The translations under genes and the position numbers were made by a program. A stretch of DNA of 64,000 bases from DASZIT01 sp963819695 (lineage in GTDB: Bacteria > Actinomycetota > Acidimicrobiia > Acidimicrobiales > RAAP-2): the NCBI GenBank assembly GCA_963819695.1, contig CAWFXD010000002.1:558001-622000 (forward strand), given 5' to 3'. Below the pieces are notes generated by a model. It did not search any database. It worked only from the letters and a program-made list of their open reading frames with translations, and was not told the DNA's origin. Each line of letters begins with the position of its first letter. The first letter of the stretch is position 1. This document shows positions 1 to 8,549 of the stretch, piece after piece.

Positions 1-1
1 C

Positions 2-1530
2 GATCGGCTGGGTCGGACCAACGTCGTCATCTACGGACTGCTGATCGTCGGGCTCCTGGTGGCGGTCGGGGTGCCGAATGTGAGGACCGAGTGGGGGTTC
101 GCCATCGTCATCTCGGCCATCGGCCTGGTGGAGGGGGCGATTCTGGTGGCCACCCCCGCGCTGGTGCGCGACTTCAGCCCCCAGTTGGGGCGGGCGTCGG
201 CCATGGGATTCTGGACGGTCGGACCGGTGGCCGGGAGCCTGCTCACCAGCATCGTCGCCACCAACACCCTCACCCATTTCGGCGACTGGCAGAGCCAGTT
301 CATCATCTCCGGGATCAGTTCCCTGGGCGTGTTCGTCGTCTGCCTCTTGTTGATGAAGGATCTGTCGCCCCGGTTGCGGGATCAACTGATGGTCTCCACA
401 CGCGACCAGTTGCTGGTCGAGGCCAAGACCCAGGGCGTGTCCGAAACGGAATTGTTGGCGGCGACCAAGCGACCGTGGTCGCAGATCTTGCGGTGGGACC
501 TGGTCGGGTCGGCCGCCGGGATCTCGGTGTTCCTGCTGGTCTACTTCGCGGCGGCCGGGTTCTTCACCATCTACTACTCCACCACCTTCAAGAACCCCGA
601 CGGCTCCAACTTCTCGGTCACCCAGGCCAACCATCTCAATGAGTGGTTCTGGGCGGCGGACGCCGTCGCCCTCATCGTCTTCGGCCTCCTCTCCGACCGG
701 CTGCGGGTGCGGAAACCCTTCATGCTGATCGGCGCGCTCGGGTCCATCGCCCTGCTCATCGTCTTCCTGCATGCAGGCCAACAACGCCAACACCGGCTTC
801 TACACCCTGGTCCGTCATCGAGGTGTTCCTGGCCATGTTCCTGTCCATCACCTACGCCCCGTGGATGGCCGCCTACACCGAGACGGTGGAGGCCAAGAAC
901 CCGGCCCTGGTGGGCACCGGACTCGCCCTCTGGGGATGGATCATCCGCCTGGTGGTGGGCATCTCCTTCATCTTCCTCCCCGTGGTGATCAACAGCGTCA
1001 ACCCGGTGGTCGACAACCAGCCCCTCGCCATCACCACCATCCCCGGGACCAACACCAACGTCCAGCTCTTCCTCGTCCAGCACCCGAAGTCGGTGGCGTT
1101 CGCCCAGGCCCACGCCACCCTGCTGGGGATCCTCAACGAACCCCAGAATGCGCCCATTGTCGCCGCCCTGGGTGCCAGCCCGACCGCCGCCAACATCACC
1201 CGGGCCGAGAATGCGCTCGGATCCAAGGTCTTCGGGCAACTGGTCCTCTACCAGACCCAGTTGAAGACGCTGGTGCTCCCGTACGCCACCGAGCTGAACT
1301 ACCTGGCCGCCCACCAGGCCCAGCTCACCGCGCTGCAGAATGGGGTGAACGCATCCCCCAAGCAGTGGCAGCACTGGTTCTGGGTATCGATCGGCGGCAT
1401 GGTCCTCTTCATCCCGAGCATCTTCCTGATCAAGGGACGCTGGAGCCCGGGCCGGGCCAAGCGCGACAAGATCGAGCATGACCAGCGGGTGGCGGCCGAG
1501 CTGAAGCAGCTGGTCGGATCGGACGCCTGA
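2..1530 (+). CDS. MFS transporter, truncated at window start, two frame breaks
   Basis: Major facilitator superfamily membrane transporter; substrate unknown. The window opens inside the gene: codons from base 2 read through a cytoplasmic-loop motif (DRLGRTNVV) into several hydrophobic helices. The protein-like frame then moves twice. One frame runs to about 770, a short stretch from about 771 to 812 is protein-like only in the next frame (MQANNANTGFYTLV), and the third frame carries the rest to the stop at 1530 (helices around IEVFLAMFLSITYAPWMAAY, a long extracellular loop, a last helix and a basic C-terminus). The two shifts do not cancel, so this is either a pseudogene or, more likely given similar breaks elsewhere in the window, residual assembly indels. 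A terminator-like hairpin follows. Confidence 0.8.
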
Positions 1531-1548
1531 GCCGCGACTGCTTCCCGG

Positions 1549-1573
1549 CTCCGCCTCGGCCCGGCGGAGTTTC
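1549..1573 (+). terminator. probable intrinsic terminator after MFS gene
   Basis: A 7-bp perfect stem (CTCCGCC / GGCGGAG) with a 7-nt loop is followed by TTT, starting 19 nt after the MFS stop codon. The T tract is short, so termination may be inefficient. Confidence 0.45.
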
Positions 1574-1607
1574 CCGTCATATGCCCAGCTAGGTGCCATC
1601 CCCGGGT

Positions 1608-1630
1608 TTGTCACACCCCCCATTTACCCT
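1608..1630 (+). promoter_or_regulatory. PafBC/RecA-NDp-like DNA-damage promoter of the exonuclease gene
   Basis: TTGTCACAC (1608-1616), an 8-nt spacer and TACCCT (1625-1630) sit 7 nt before the GTG start, so the transcript would be leaderless. The layout copies the mycobacterial LexA-independent damage promoter (TTGTCRGTG-N8-TANNNT). The first six bases and the spacing agree, while the last three bases of the box differ. The same 9-mer and spacing recur before the metallopeptidase at 5143. Confidence 0.6.
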
Positions 1631-1637
1631 GGTAGTT

Positions 1638-2348
1638 GTGAATAACACCAGTGTGATTCGTCCGGGGTTCGCGGTGATCGATGTGGAGACCACCGGGTTC
1701 TCGGCCACCAACGACCGGATCGTGGAGTTGGCGGTGGTGGTCATCGATCCGGCCGGGGTGGAGGTGGACGCCTTCTGCACCGTGCTGGATCCGGGATGCG
1801 ATCCGGGCCCAACCCACGTCCACGGGATCACCGCCGCCATGGTCAAGGGAGCACCGACCTTCGGACACGTCCACCCGTTCGTGGCGGAGCTGCTCTCGGG
1901 CCGGGTCATCGTCGGACACAACGTGGGCGGGTTCGATCTGGGGTTCCTCCGGGCCGAGTGCCATCGGTACGGAGGAGACCGCCTGATGGTCGGGGAGGTG
2001 CCGATCCTCGACACCCTGACGGTGGCCCGCACCCGGATGGGTCTGTGCGGCAAGGCCAAGTTGGTGGACTGCTGCGACTATTTCGGGCTCACCTGGGACG
2101 ACCACCACAGCGCCTTGGGAGACGCCCGGGTCACCGCCGCGCTGTTCACGGCCATGGCCGACAAGCTCGGGCGCGACGCGCTGGAGATCTCGGAATTGCT
2201 GGCCCGGGCCAGTGGGGTGGGGTGGCCGGGGGCGACGTCCGCCCGCCCTTCCGTCCGAGATCGTCGGTGCTCAGAGTTCTGGGGCGATGTCGGCTTCGGG
2301 GACGATGACCGCCGGTTGCGACCCGCGCTGACGGGCTGTCGCCAATAG
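1638..2348 (+). CDS. DEDDh 3'-5' exonuclease (DNA polymerase III epsilon-like)
   Basis: Predicted 236-aa exonuclease of the DnaQ/RNase T fold, acting on DNA or RNA 3' ends. Visible motifs are Exo I (DVETTG, near residue 15), Exo II (HNVGGFD) and Exo III (HSALGDA), giving the D-E-D-H-D set of the DEDDh type. The GTG at 1638 is preferred over an ATG at 1593 because a TACCCT hexamer ends 7 nt upstream (leaderless start) and the exonuclease fold begins straight after. No BRCT or UvrC-like domain is attached. The last 26 codons run antisense into the next gene (78-bp convergent overlap) and look non-conserved, so the 3' end may contain a frame error. The upstream damage-type promoter suggests a repair role, by inference. 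Confidence 0.85.
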   Translation: MNNTSVIRPGFAVIDVETTGFSATNDRIVELAVVVIDPAGVEVDAFCTVLDPGCDPGPTHVHGITAAMVKGAPTFGHVHPFVAELLSGRVIVGHNVGGFDLGFLRAECHRYGGDRLMVGEVPILDTLTVARTRMGLCGKAKLVDCCDYFGLTWDDHHSALGDARVTAALFTAMADKLGRDALEISELLARASGVGWPGATSARPSVRDRRCSEFWGDVGFGDDDRRLRPALTGCRQ

Positions 2349-3212
2349 CTCCGCGGCACCATCGGCGCCGATCTCGCCCACCACCAGTTTGGTCTGGGAC
2401 AGCACCACCACCCCGGTGATCAGCACGGCCAAGGCGATGCACTCCGCCACCGTCCGGAGCTGACCACCACGGAGCCGATCACCGAACAGGTTGACCCCGA
2501 TGAGGATGCTGACCAGCGGGTTCACCGTGACCATCGTCGTCCGTGACGCGGTGATCGGCCCGGCGTGCAGCGCGTTCTGGATGAGAAAGACGGTTCCGAG
2601 CCCGGTCACCGCCAGCAGGTAGGGCTGGGCATGGGTGAAGACGTGCCCCCACCCTCGGGACACGAAGATGGTGGTCGACTTGGTCAGGGCGGCACTGAAC
2701 GCCGCGGTGATGGCGGTGGCGGTGCCGAAGGAGGCGGCCCGCCACCATCGGGGGCCTCGCAGGCCGCCCAGGATGAACCCGGTGATGGCCACGATCAGCA
2801 GCGCCGAAGCCACGAACCACTGTCGGTTGTCAGGGTTGAGGTTGCCCCCGCTGGGGTGTGCGGCCAAAAAGAATCCACCGAGTCCGGCCACGATGGCCAC
2901 CGAGCCGGCCCACTCCCGCCAACCCAGGTGATAGTGGAACCAGACGGCGAGGATGAGCAACAGGAACAACAGCTCGGTGGTGAGCACCGGCTGGACCACG
3001 CTCAGCTGGCCGAGGCGCAGGGCGGTGGCCTGGAGGGCGAACACCACCAGCATCAGGGCGAACCCGACCAGCCAGATCTTGCGGCGCACCGCGTGGGCCA
3101 TCAGGCTCAGCCGCATGGCGGCGGACGACGGCGCCGACTCCACCCCGAGCCGCTGCAACACCGAGGTCAGGGCATTGACGAAGGCAGAGGTGACCGCCAG
3201 GACGTAGGACAC
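2271..3212 (-). CDS. DMT/EamA-like integral membrane transporter
   Basis: A 313-aa protein with about nine or ten hydrophobic helices and no large soluble domain, consistent with the drug/metabolite transporter superfamily. The glycine-rich paired helices and the segment TVNPLVSILIGV late in the protein resemble EamA or NIPA-type members. Substrate is unknown. The start chosen is GTG at 3212 (VSYVLAVTSAF): the first helix begins there, and TACAAC lies 6 nt upstream on this strand, suggesting a leaderless message. A longer upstream reading is arginine-rich and lacks membrane character. The C-terminus overlaps the exonuclease gene tail to tail. Confidence 0.75.
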   Translation of the reverse strand: MSYVLAVTSAFVNALTSVLQRLGVESAPSSAAMRLSLMAHAVRRKIWLVGFALMLVVFALQATALRLGQLSVVQPVLTTELLFLLLILAVWFHYHLGWREWAGSVAIVAGLGGFFLAAHPSGGNLNPDNRQWFVASALLIVAITGFILGGLRGPRWWRAASFGTATAITAAFSAALTKSTTIFVSRGWGHVFTHAQPYLLAVTGLGTVFLIQNALHAGPITASRTTMVTVNPLVSILIGVNLFGDRLRGGQLRTVAECIALAVLITGVVVLSQTKLVVGEIGADGAAELLATARQRGSQPAVIVPEADIAPEL

Positions 3213-3327
3213 CCGACAGTTGTAGCGCGTCGGCGACCGGGTTGCCCGCCGCCGGTCCGGGACCGGCATCGAGCCACCCACCCAGTCGGGCCCTTCCAAC
3301 CGGTCCACGGCTCGCTAGCCTTTTGCC

Positions 3328-4551
3328 ATGGCCGACATCGCCGCCACCGGTATCCCGTCCGCCCTGCCGCCGTCGGCCATGCCCGATCTGTTGGACCCGG
3401 CGTTCTACGTCGACATCGAGGCCATGCACGAGACGCTCCGACAATTGCGGCATCGGCGCCCGCTGGCCCGAGACGAGAAGAACGACCTGTGGGCGGCCAC
3501 CCGCCATGCCGACGTGGTCGAGATCGAGCGGCGCGACGACGTCTTCCTCAGCGGTCAGGGGTACCGGTCGTTCTTCGCCCCCGGCGAGGACAACATGATC
3601 TCCCTCGACGATCCCCGTCACAGCCAGCAGCGGAAGCTCATCTCCCGCCGGTTCACCCCCAAGGCGGTGCGCCGCCTCGAGCCGGCGCTGGCCGGCATCA
3701 TGGACGAGCTCATCGATGCCTGGATCGATCGCCGCGAGGTGGAGATCGTCTCCGAGCTGGCCGCCCCGTTGCCGGCTCGGCTCACCGCCCGGCTCCTGGG
3801 ATTCTCCGAAGACCGTTGGACGGACATCAAGTCGTGGTCGGAAAGGTTGATGCGCTACGACAAGGCGGCCAACGACCCGGAGGCGGGGCAGGGGTTCTTC
3901 GAGGCGATCATCGAATTCGCCGGAGTCCTGGACGAGGTGGCGGCGGCCCGGAGGGTGCAACCGGCCGACGATCTGATCTCGGTGTGGACCCAGGCGGAGA
4001 TCGACGGATGCCCGCTGTCGGGTGACACCATCATGAACGAGACCGGGCTGATGATCTCCGGCGGCGCCGAAACCACCCGCACCGTCATCACCCGGTCGTT
4101 GGCGGAATTCTGCCGGCACCCCGACCAGTGGGAGGCCATGGCCGCCGACCCGGCGCTGATTCCCGGCGCGGTGGAGGAGATGGTCCGGTGGGTGACCCCC
4201 TTGAACAACTTCTTCCGGACCGTGGCCCAGCCGGTGACCGTCGGTGGAGTGCGGATGGCAGCGGGGGACCGGGTGATCCTCCTGTACCCGTCGGCCAACC
4301 GGGACGAGGAGGTATTCGACGACCCCTACCGCTTCGACATCCGACGGGAGCACAACCCGCATGTGTCGTTCGGGTTCGGTACCCATTTCTGCCTCGGCGC
4401 CCCGCTGGCCCGGTTCGAACTGCGGATGCTGATGGAGCGCCTGACCCAGCGGATCACCAACCTCTCGGTGATCGAGCCGCCGGAGATCGAGGCGAACATC
4501 TTCGTGGGCGCCGCCCGTTCATTCCGGTTGGGGTTCGACCGCCGGGGATGA
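3328..4551 (+). CDS. cytochrome P450
   Basis: Soluble bacterial class I P450 of 407 aa, the usual length. Family marks are the I-helix oxygen-binding segment SGGAETTR (about 245-251), the K-helix ExxR (E284-R287) and the haem loop FGFGTHFCLG with the thiolate ligand Cys355. It needs ferredoxin and a reductase; the only ferredoxin gene in the window (61025) lies far away. The sequence style resembles actinobacterial CYP124/125/142-like monooxygenases of sterols or fatty acids, but the substrate cannot be read from sequence. TAGCCT (3316-3321) lies 6 nt before the ATG, indicating a leaderless transcript. It stands alone between an oppositely oriented transporter and a convergent metallopeptidase gene. 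Confidence 0.93.
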   Translation: MADIAATGIPSALPPSAMPDLLDPAFYVDIEAMHETLRQLRHRRPLARDEKNDLWAATRHADVVEIERRDDVFLSGQGYRSFFAPGEDNMISLDDPRHSQQRKLISRRFTPKAVRRLEPALAGIMDELIDAWIDRREVEIVSELAAPLPARLTARLLGFSEDRWTDIKSWSERLMRYDKAANDPEAGQGFFEAIIEFAGVLDEVAAARRVQPADDLISVWTQAEIDGCPLSGDTIMNETGLMISGGAETTRTVITRSLAEFCRHPDQWEAMAADPALIPGAVEEMVRWVTPLNNFFRTVAQPVTVGGVRMAAGDRVILLYPSANRDEEVFDDPYRFDIRREHNPHVSFGFGTHFCLGAPLARFELRMLMERLTQRITNLSVIEPPEIEANIFVGAARSFRLGFDRRG

Positions 4552-4558
4552 GGGTGGG

Positions 4559-5143
4559 TTAGGCGACCACGTCGCTCTCGTCGTCGCACTCGCCGGGTGC
4601 GGACGTCTCGCCGTCCTCGGGCATGTACAGACCCAGCGAGTATCCGTCCAGGAAGGCGTCGGCCTCCCGTCGGCGCGGATAGCGGTTCTCCAGCGCCTTG
4701 AAACGGTGGTTGTGGTTGGGCTCGATGAGGTGGGCCAACTCGTGGACGATGACCGCGTCGAGCACCCAACCGGGAGCCAGCCGGAGCCGCTCGGAGATCC
4801 GGATCTCCCGGGACAGCAGCGTGCACGATCCCCAGCGTTTGGTCTGGGCGGTGGACCACCGGATCGAAGCCGCCCGGATGCCGCCGAGGTAGGTGTCGCC
4901 CAGCACCGCCGCCCGTTCCTCGAGATAGGCATCGGAGGCGTGGAGGTGGGGGCGGTGACGTTGCAGCCGGCGGGCCAGGTGGTCCACCATCTCGTCCCGG
5001 TCGGCGCCCCGCAGATGGGAGGGGACGACCACGATGATCCGGTCGCCTTCCCAATGGGCCCCGGCTGTCTTCTTCCTTCGGGTGCTGACCCGAATTTCGA
5101 CATCCGGTCGGAACAGGTCAGGGGGTTCTGTGGTGTATGTCAT
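4559..5143 (-). CDS. YgjP/SprT-like zinc metallopeptidase (DUF45)
   Basis: Predicted soluble zinc metallopeptidase of 194 aa. It has the YgjP-type WGSC motif (KRWGSC), the zinc site HELAH and a downstream histidine cluster (NHNHRF), followed by an acidic tail. The fold is related to SprT/Spartan proteases, some of which digest DNA-protein crosslinks; that role here is inference. The ATG at 5143 is chosen because TACCTT ends 8 nt upstream inside a TTGTCACAC-N8-TACCTT promoter matching that of the exonuclease gene. The two genes may therefore share a DNA-damage regulon. Confidence 0.85.
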   Translation of the reverse strand: MTYTTEPPDLFRPDVEIRVSTRRKKTAGAHWEGDRIIVVVPSHLRGADRDEMVDHLARRLQRHRPHLHASDAYLEERAAVLGDTYLGGIRAASIRWSTAQTKRWGSCTLLSREIRISERLRLAPGWVLDAVIVHELAHLIEPNHNHRFKALENRYPRRREADAFLDGYSLGLYMPEDGETSAPGECDDESDVVA

Positions 5144-5151
5144 GGGAGGGG

Positions 5152-5174
5152 AAGGTACGGCGGGGGTGTGACAA
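5152..5174 (-). promoter_or_regulatory. PafBC/RecA-NDp-like promoter of the metallopeptidase gene
   Basis: On the minus strand TTGTCACAC (5174-5166), 8 nt and TACCTT (5157-5152) end 8 nt before the ATG at 5143. The 9-mer and its spacing to the hexamer are identical to the site at 1608-1630. Confidence 0.6.
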
Positions 5175-5284
5175 CCCCGGTATGCCACGAGATCTTAAGA
5201 AACCGCGGGCCCAACCTGGTGGATCTCCGTCTCCGGGGCCGGCGGCGAATGGGACCCGCCGGGGGCGGGCGATACGCTGGGTGG

Positions 5285-5815
5285 GTGCAGCGATTCTTCA
5301 CTCCCCGCCGCATCGGGATGCACATCACCCTGCTGGTCGTGCTGCCGACGTTCGTGTTGCTGACCAAGTGGCAGTTCCAGCGGGCGTACGACGGGAACAC
5401 CCTGAGCTGGGCCTATACCTTCGAGTGGCCACTGTTTGCCGGGTACGCCATCTACGTGTGGTGGCAGCTGATCCACGACGACCCGGTTCCCTTCACCCGC
5501 CGCCCGGGGGCGAGGCGCGGGCCGGACGGTGAGCCGTTGGGTCCCGAGGAGGAACCGGGCTGGGCGCTCAGCGGGGGCCGGCGATCGAAGCACCAGGTCG
5601 CCGCGGTCGCCACCGCCACTGCCGACGCCATCACCGGTGGCGCCACCTTGGTCGGCTCGACGGCCGACCGGGCACCGTCGGGGTCGGGAGCCGGGCACCA
5701 GCCCAACGACGTCGAAGGCGAGGGCGACCCCGCGGAGGCTGAAGACCCGGAGTTGGCCGAGTACAACCGGTATCTGGCCGAGCTCAACGCCGGCCCGGAC
5801 AGGAAGCGATGGTAG
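5285..5815 (+). CDS. two-helix membrane protein of unknown function
   Basis: Unrecognised 176-aa protein. After a basic start (VQRFFTPRR) there are two hydrophobic helices, about residues 11-28 and 45-62, joined by a loop containing KWQFQRA; the rest is a charged, Pro/Gly-rich cytoplasmic tail. The helix-loop pattern with a WQ-x-x-R motif recalls SURF1-like and other small actinobacterial membrane proteins, without proof. Start is GTG at 5285, with TACGCT (5273-5278) 6 nt before it. The stop overlaps the next ATG (ATGGTAG), so this and the DUF3817 gene are probably translated together as a membrane pair. Confidence 0.7.
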   Translation: MQRFFTPRRIGMHITLLVVLPTFVLLTKWQFQRAYDGNTLSWAYTFEWPLFAGYAIYVWWQLIHDDPVPFTRRPGARRGPDGEPLGPEEEPGWALSGGRRSKHQVAAVATATADAITGGATLVGSTADRAPSGSGAGHQPNDVEGEGDPAEAEDPELAEYNRYLAELNAGPDRKRW

Positions 5816-6228
5816 ACGTGCCCGAATCCGGGTCGAAAGCGAAAGCACCCAGGACCCGGAGCGCCGACCCGATCGGCGGAGCTATGCTCCGTTACCGGGT
5901 CATGGCCTACATCGTGGGGACCGCCCTGGTGATTCTGGTGTTCGTGGCCATCCCGCTCCAGTACTGGGGGCATCACAAGATCGTCGCCGAGATCGTCGCC
6001 CCCATCCACGGCTACCTCTACATCGTCTATCTGGTCGCCGGGGCCGATCTGGCCCGCCGGGCCCACTGGCACCTGGGCAGGATCCTGTTGGTGGTCTGCG
6101 GAGGATTCGTGCCCTTCCTCGCCTTCTTCGTGGAGCGCTGGGTCACCCGGCGGATGAACGCCGAGCGGGCCGCCGCGGCCGCCGGGGCGTCCTTGCCGCC
6201 GCCCAGTCTCGACACGGCCGACCGGTAG
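5809..6228 (+). CDS. DUF3817 family membrane protein
   Basis: Small 139-aa integral membrane protein with three hydrophobic helices (about 25-48, 60-78 and 88-110) and charged ends. The pattern RYRVMAYIVGTALV, then HGYLYIVYLVAGADLARR, then GGFVPFLAFFVERW matches the DUF3817 family seen in Actinobacteria. No catalytic residues are known. It overlaps the upstream membrane gene by 7 nt, implying translational coupling and possibly a complex of the two products. Confidence 0.85.
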   Translation: MVDVPESGSKAKAPRTRSADPIGGAMLRYRVMAYIVGTALVILVFVAIPLQYWGHHKIVAEIVAPIHGYLYIVYLVAGADLARRAHWHLGRILLVVCGGFVPFLAFFVERWVTRRMNAERAAAAAGASLPPPSLDTADR

Positions 6229-6312
6229 GGCCGCGGCTCCGTCGAGACCGGCGGAACCTGAAGAGTGGATCGGGCGCCATCCGGGCGATCGGGGACGGCG
6301 CGACCGGGAACG

Positions 6313-8040
6313 TCAGCGGGCGCCGCGTACCAGCGCGCCGGGTCGGGCCCCGGTGTCCTTTCCCTCCGAGAAGGTGGTGACTCCGGACTTGATGGTCTCG
6401 ACGTAGCCGGTGGCATCCTGGACCAGTCGCATCCCCCCGGCCGGGAGGTCGGCGACCACCGTCGGATTTCCCAGCTGCAGACCGTCGTAGTCGATGAGGT
6501 TGAGGTCGGCGATGGCCCCGGCCTCGAGGGTGCCCCGGTCGGTGAGCCCGTAGAGCCGGGCGGTGTCGTGGGTCTGCTTCTTCACCATCCACTCGAGCGG
6601 CAGCCGCTCGCCGCGTACCCGGTCGCGGGTCCAGTGGGTGAGCATGAAGGTGGGCTGGGAGGCGTCGCAGATGACCCCGCAGTGGGCCCCCCCGTCGGCC
6701 AGACCGGCCACCGAACGAGGGTGGAGGAGCATGTCCCGGGCCGGCTCGAGGTCACCGTTGGCGTAGTTCAGGATCGGCACGTAGAGCAGCCCGCGCCCGT
6801 CGTCGTCGAGCATCGCCTCGTAGGCGACCTCGAGTGGTGTCCGTCCGGAGGCGGCGGCCATACCGGCCAGCGACCGTTCGGGCCCGGGTTCGTACTCCGG
6901 AGGGCTCCCCAGGGCATAGGTGGAGCGGTAGGCCTGCTCCATCCGGGCCCGGGAAGCGGGGCTTTCCGGGATCCACGACTCGATGGACAGCCGGACGTCC
7001 CGGCGGCGGAGGCCGTTGATGAGCTCGGCAGGCGCCAGTCCCTTGGCTTTGAGGTCCTGGTAGGCGGGAATCTGGTCGAACAGGCTGAACGAGGTGAAGT
7101 GCCCGGACAGCAGCCCGGTGGCCCGGCCGCCGACCTGGGGCCAGATGTCGGCCCCTTCCGAGGTCGCCCGCAACGACTCGGCCATCAGCTCCCGCCAGAG
7201 GTCGGGGGCGGAGTCGACCTGGACCAGGGCGAAGGTGACCGGTCGCTGGATGGCGATCGACAGCCGCCGCATCCAGTCGACTTCCTTGGCCGGCCCGATG
7301 AGGTCCTCTCCGGCCACCCCGGCGGGCGCCAGCTCGAAGACCCCGGTACCCAGTTCCCCGAGGGCACTCCCGATACCGAACAGCTCGTCCTCGGCGGCGT
7401 AGGTCCCGGGCACCGGTTCCCCGTCGATGGCGGTGTGGGCGATGGTCCGCGAGGTGGAGAATCCCAGGGCTCCGGCGGCGATGGCCTCTTTGACCAGATG
7501 CTTCATGGCCGCGATGTCCCCGGGGGTCGCCGGCTCGTTGCGGGCCCCGCGCTCGCCCATCACGTAGGAGCGGACCGCGCCGTGGGCGATCTGGGTGCCG
7601 ACGTCCAAGGTCCAGCGCCGCCGATCGAGGGTATCGAGGTACTCGGGGAACGACTCCCACTCCCAGGCGATGCCTTCGGCCAGCGCCGAGCCCGGGATGT
7701 CCTCGACCCCTTCCATCAGGCCGATCAGCCACTGGTGCTGATCGGGCCGGGCGGGGGCGAAACCGACGCCGCAATTGCCCATGACGATGGTGGTCACCCC
7801 GTGCCAGCTACTGGGGGCCAGCACCTCGTCCCAGGTCGCCTGGCCGTCGTAGTGGGTGTGGATGTCGACCCACCCCGGCGTGACCAGCAGCCCGTCGGCG
7901 TCCACCGTCCGGGCCGCGCTCACCCCGGGAAAGGCTCCGACTCCGGTGATCCGGCCGTCGTCCACCGTGATGTCCGCGGTCCGGGCCGCCGCCCCGGTGC
8001 CGTCGACGACGGTCCCCCCTCGGATGACAAGGTCGTGCAT
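6313..8040 (-). CDS. amidohydrolase, N-acyl-D-amino-acid deacylase type
   Basis: A 575-aa metal-dependent amidohydrolase (D-aminoacylase/dihydroorotase superfamily) predicted to hydrolyse N-acyl or related amide bonds in the cytoplasm. The N-terminus (DLVIRGGTVVDGTG) is the typical beta-sandwich start. HTHYDGQ (His61, His63) is the first metal motif, NCGVGFAP lies in the barrel, and GGAHCG near the C-terminus fits the late barrel. An AGGAGGGG ribosome site lies 8 nt before the ATG. It is the last gene of a three-gene minus-strand run (enoyl-CoA hydratase, thioesterase, amidohydrolase; gaps 30 and 47 nt). That context suggests acyl-group metabolism, so the true substrate may be an acyl conjugate rather than a D-amino acid. 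Confidence 0.85.
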   Translation of the reverse strand: MHDLVIRGGTVVDGTGAAARTADITVDDGRITGVGAFPGVSAARTVDADGLLVTPGWVDIHTHYDGQATWDEVLAPSSWHGVTTIVMGNCGVGFAPARPDQHQWLIGLMEGVEDIPGSALAEGIAWEWESFPEYLDTLDRRRWTLDVGTQIAHGAVRSYVMGERGARNEPATPGDIAAMKHLVKEAIAAGALGFSTSRTIAHTAIDGEPVPGTYAAEDELFGIGSALGELGTGVFELAPAGVAGEDLIGPAKEVDWMRRLSIAIQRPVTFALVQVDSAPDLWRELMAESLRATSEGADIWPQVGGRATGLLSGHFTSFSLFDQIPAYQDLKAKGLAPAELINGLRRRDVRLSIESWIPESPASRARMEQAYRSTYALGSPPEYEPGPERSLAGMAAASGRTPLEVAYEAMLDDDGRGLLYVPILNYANGDLEPARDMLLHPRSVAGLADGGAHCGVICDASQPTFMLTHWTRDRVRGERLPLEWMVKKQTHDTARLYGLTDRGTLEAGAIADLNLIDYDGLQLGNPTVVADLPAGGMRLVQDATGYVETIKSGVTTFSEGKDTGARPGALVRGAR

Positions 8041-8087
8041 GACGAGATCCCCTCCTGATGTCGAGCCCCTTCGATGCCCACCCCACC

Positions 8088-8519
8088 TTACCGGCGTTCC
8101 TCCGGCTGGTTAGGAGGGATCGAGTAGGTGACCTGGGCCTTGGCGATGACGGCTTCGTTGTCCTCGGAGGCCATGGCCACCTCCACCACGGCCAGCCGTT
8201 GTCCCAGCTTCAGCACGGTCCCGGTGGCCACCACGTCGATCAGCGCGGGTTTGCGCAAGAAGTCGATGTGGAGGCTGGTGGTCACCGCCAACGGCACCGG
8301 TCCGATGTGACCGACGATGGCCAACCAGGCCGTGCAGTCGGCCAGGGACATCAACGCCGGACCCGAGACGGTGCCACCCGGCCGACCATGGGACGGAAGG
8401 ATCGGCAGTCGGACTCGGATGGTGTGATCGCCCATGTCCTCGACCACAAAGGCAGGCGGGTCGAGCGGGAACCCGTCCAGGAGGAATTGCTGGAGCTCGG
8501 CGACCGTCATCTTTGGCAT
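8088..8519 (-). CDS. PaaI-like hotdog-fold thioesterase
   Basis: A 143-aa hotdog thioesterase that would hydrolyse acyl-CoA esters. Family marks are the segment GRPGGTVSGPALMSLADCTAWLA, with the small residues and acid of the central helix, and a following strand (SLHIDFLRKP). The ATG at 8519 is chosen because TACGGT ends 5 nt upstream. A TTG two codons earlier is possible. It lies between the enoyl-CoA hydratase and amidohydrolase genes, so it may release a CoA intermediate made by the hydratase. Confidence 0.85.
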   Translation of the reverse strand: MPKMTVAELQQFLLDGFPLDPPAFVVEDMGDHTIRVRLPILPSHGRPGGTVSGPALMSLADCTAWLAIVGHIGPVPLAVTTSLHIDFLRKPALIDVVATGTVLKLGQRLAVVEVAMASEDNEAVIAKAQVTYSIPPNQPEERR

Positions 8520-8549
8520 GTCCAACCGTATCGGTCGACGGGTTTGGCG

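Noticed and set aside
6265..8058. 597-codon plus-strand open frame
   Set aside because: Antisense to the complete amidohydrolase gene, with repetitive Gly/Val/Asp composition; not a gene.
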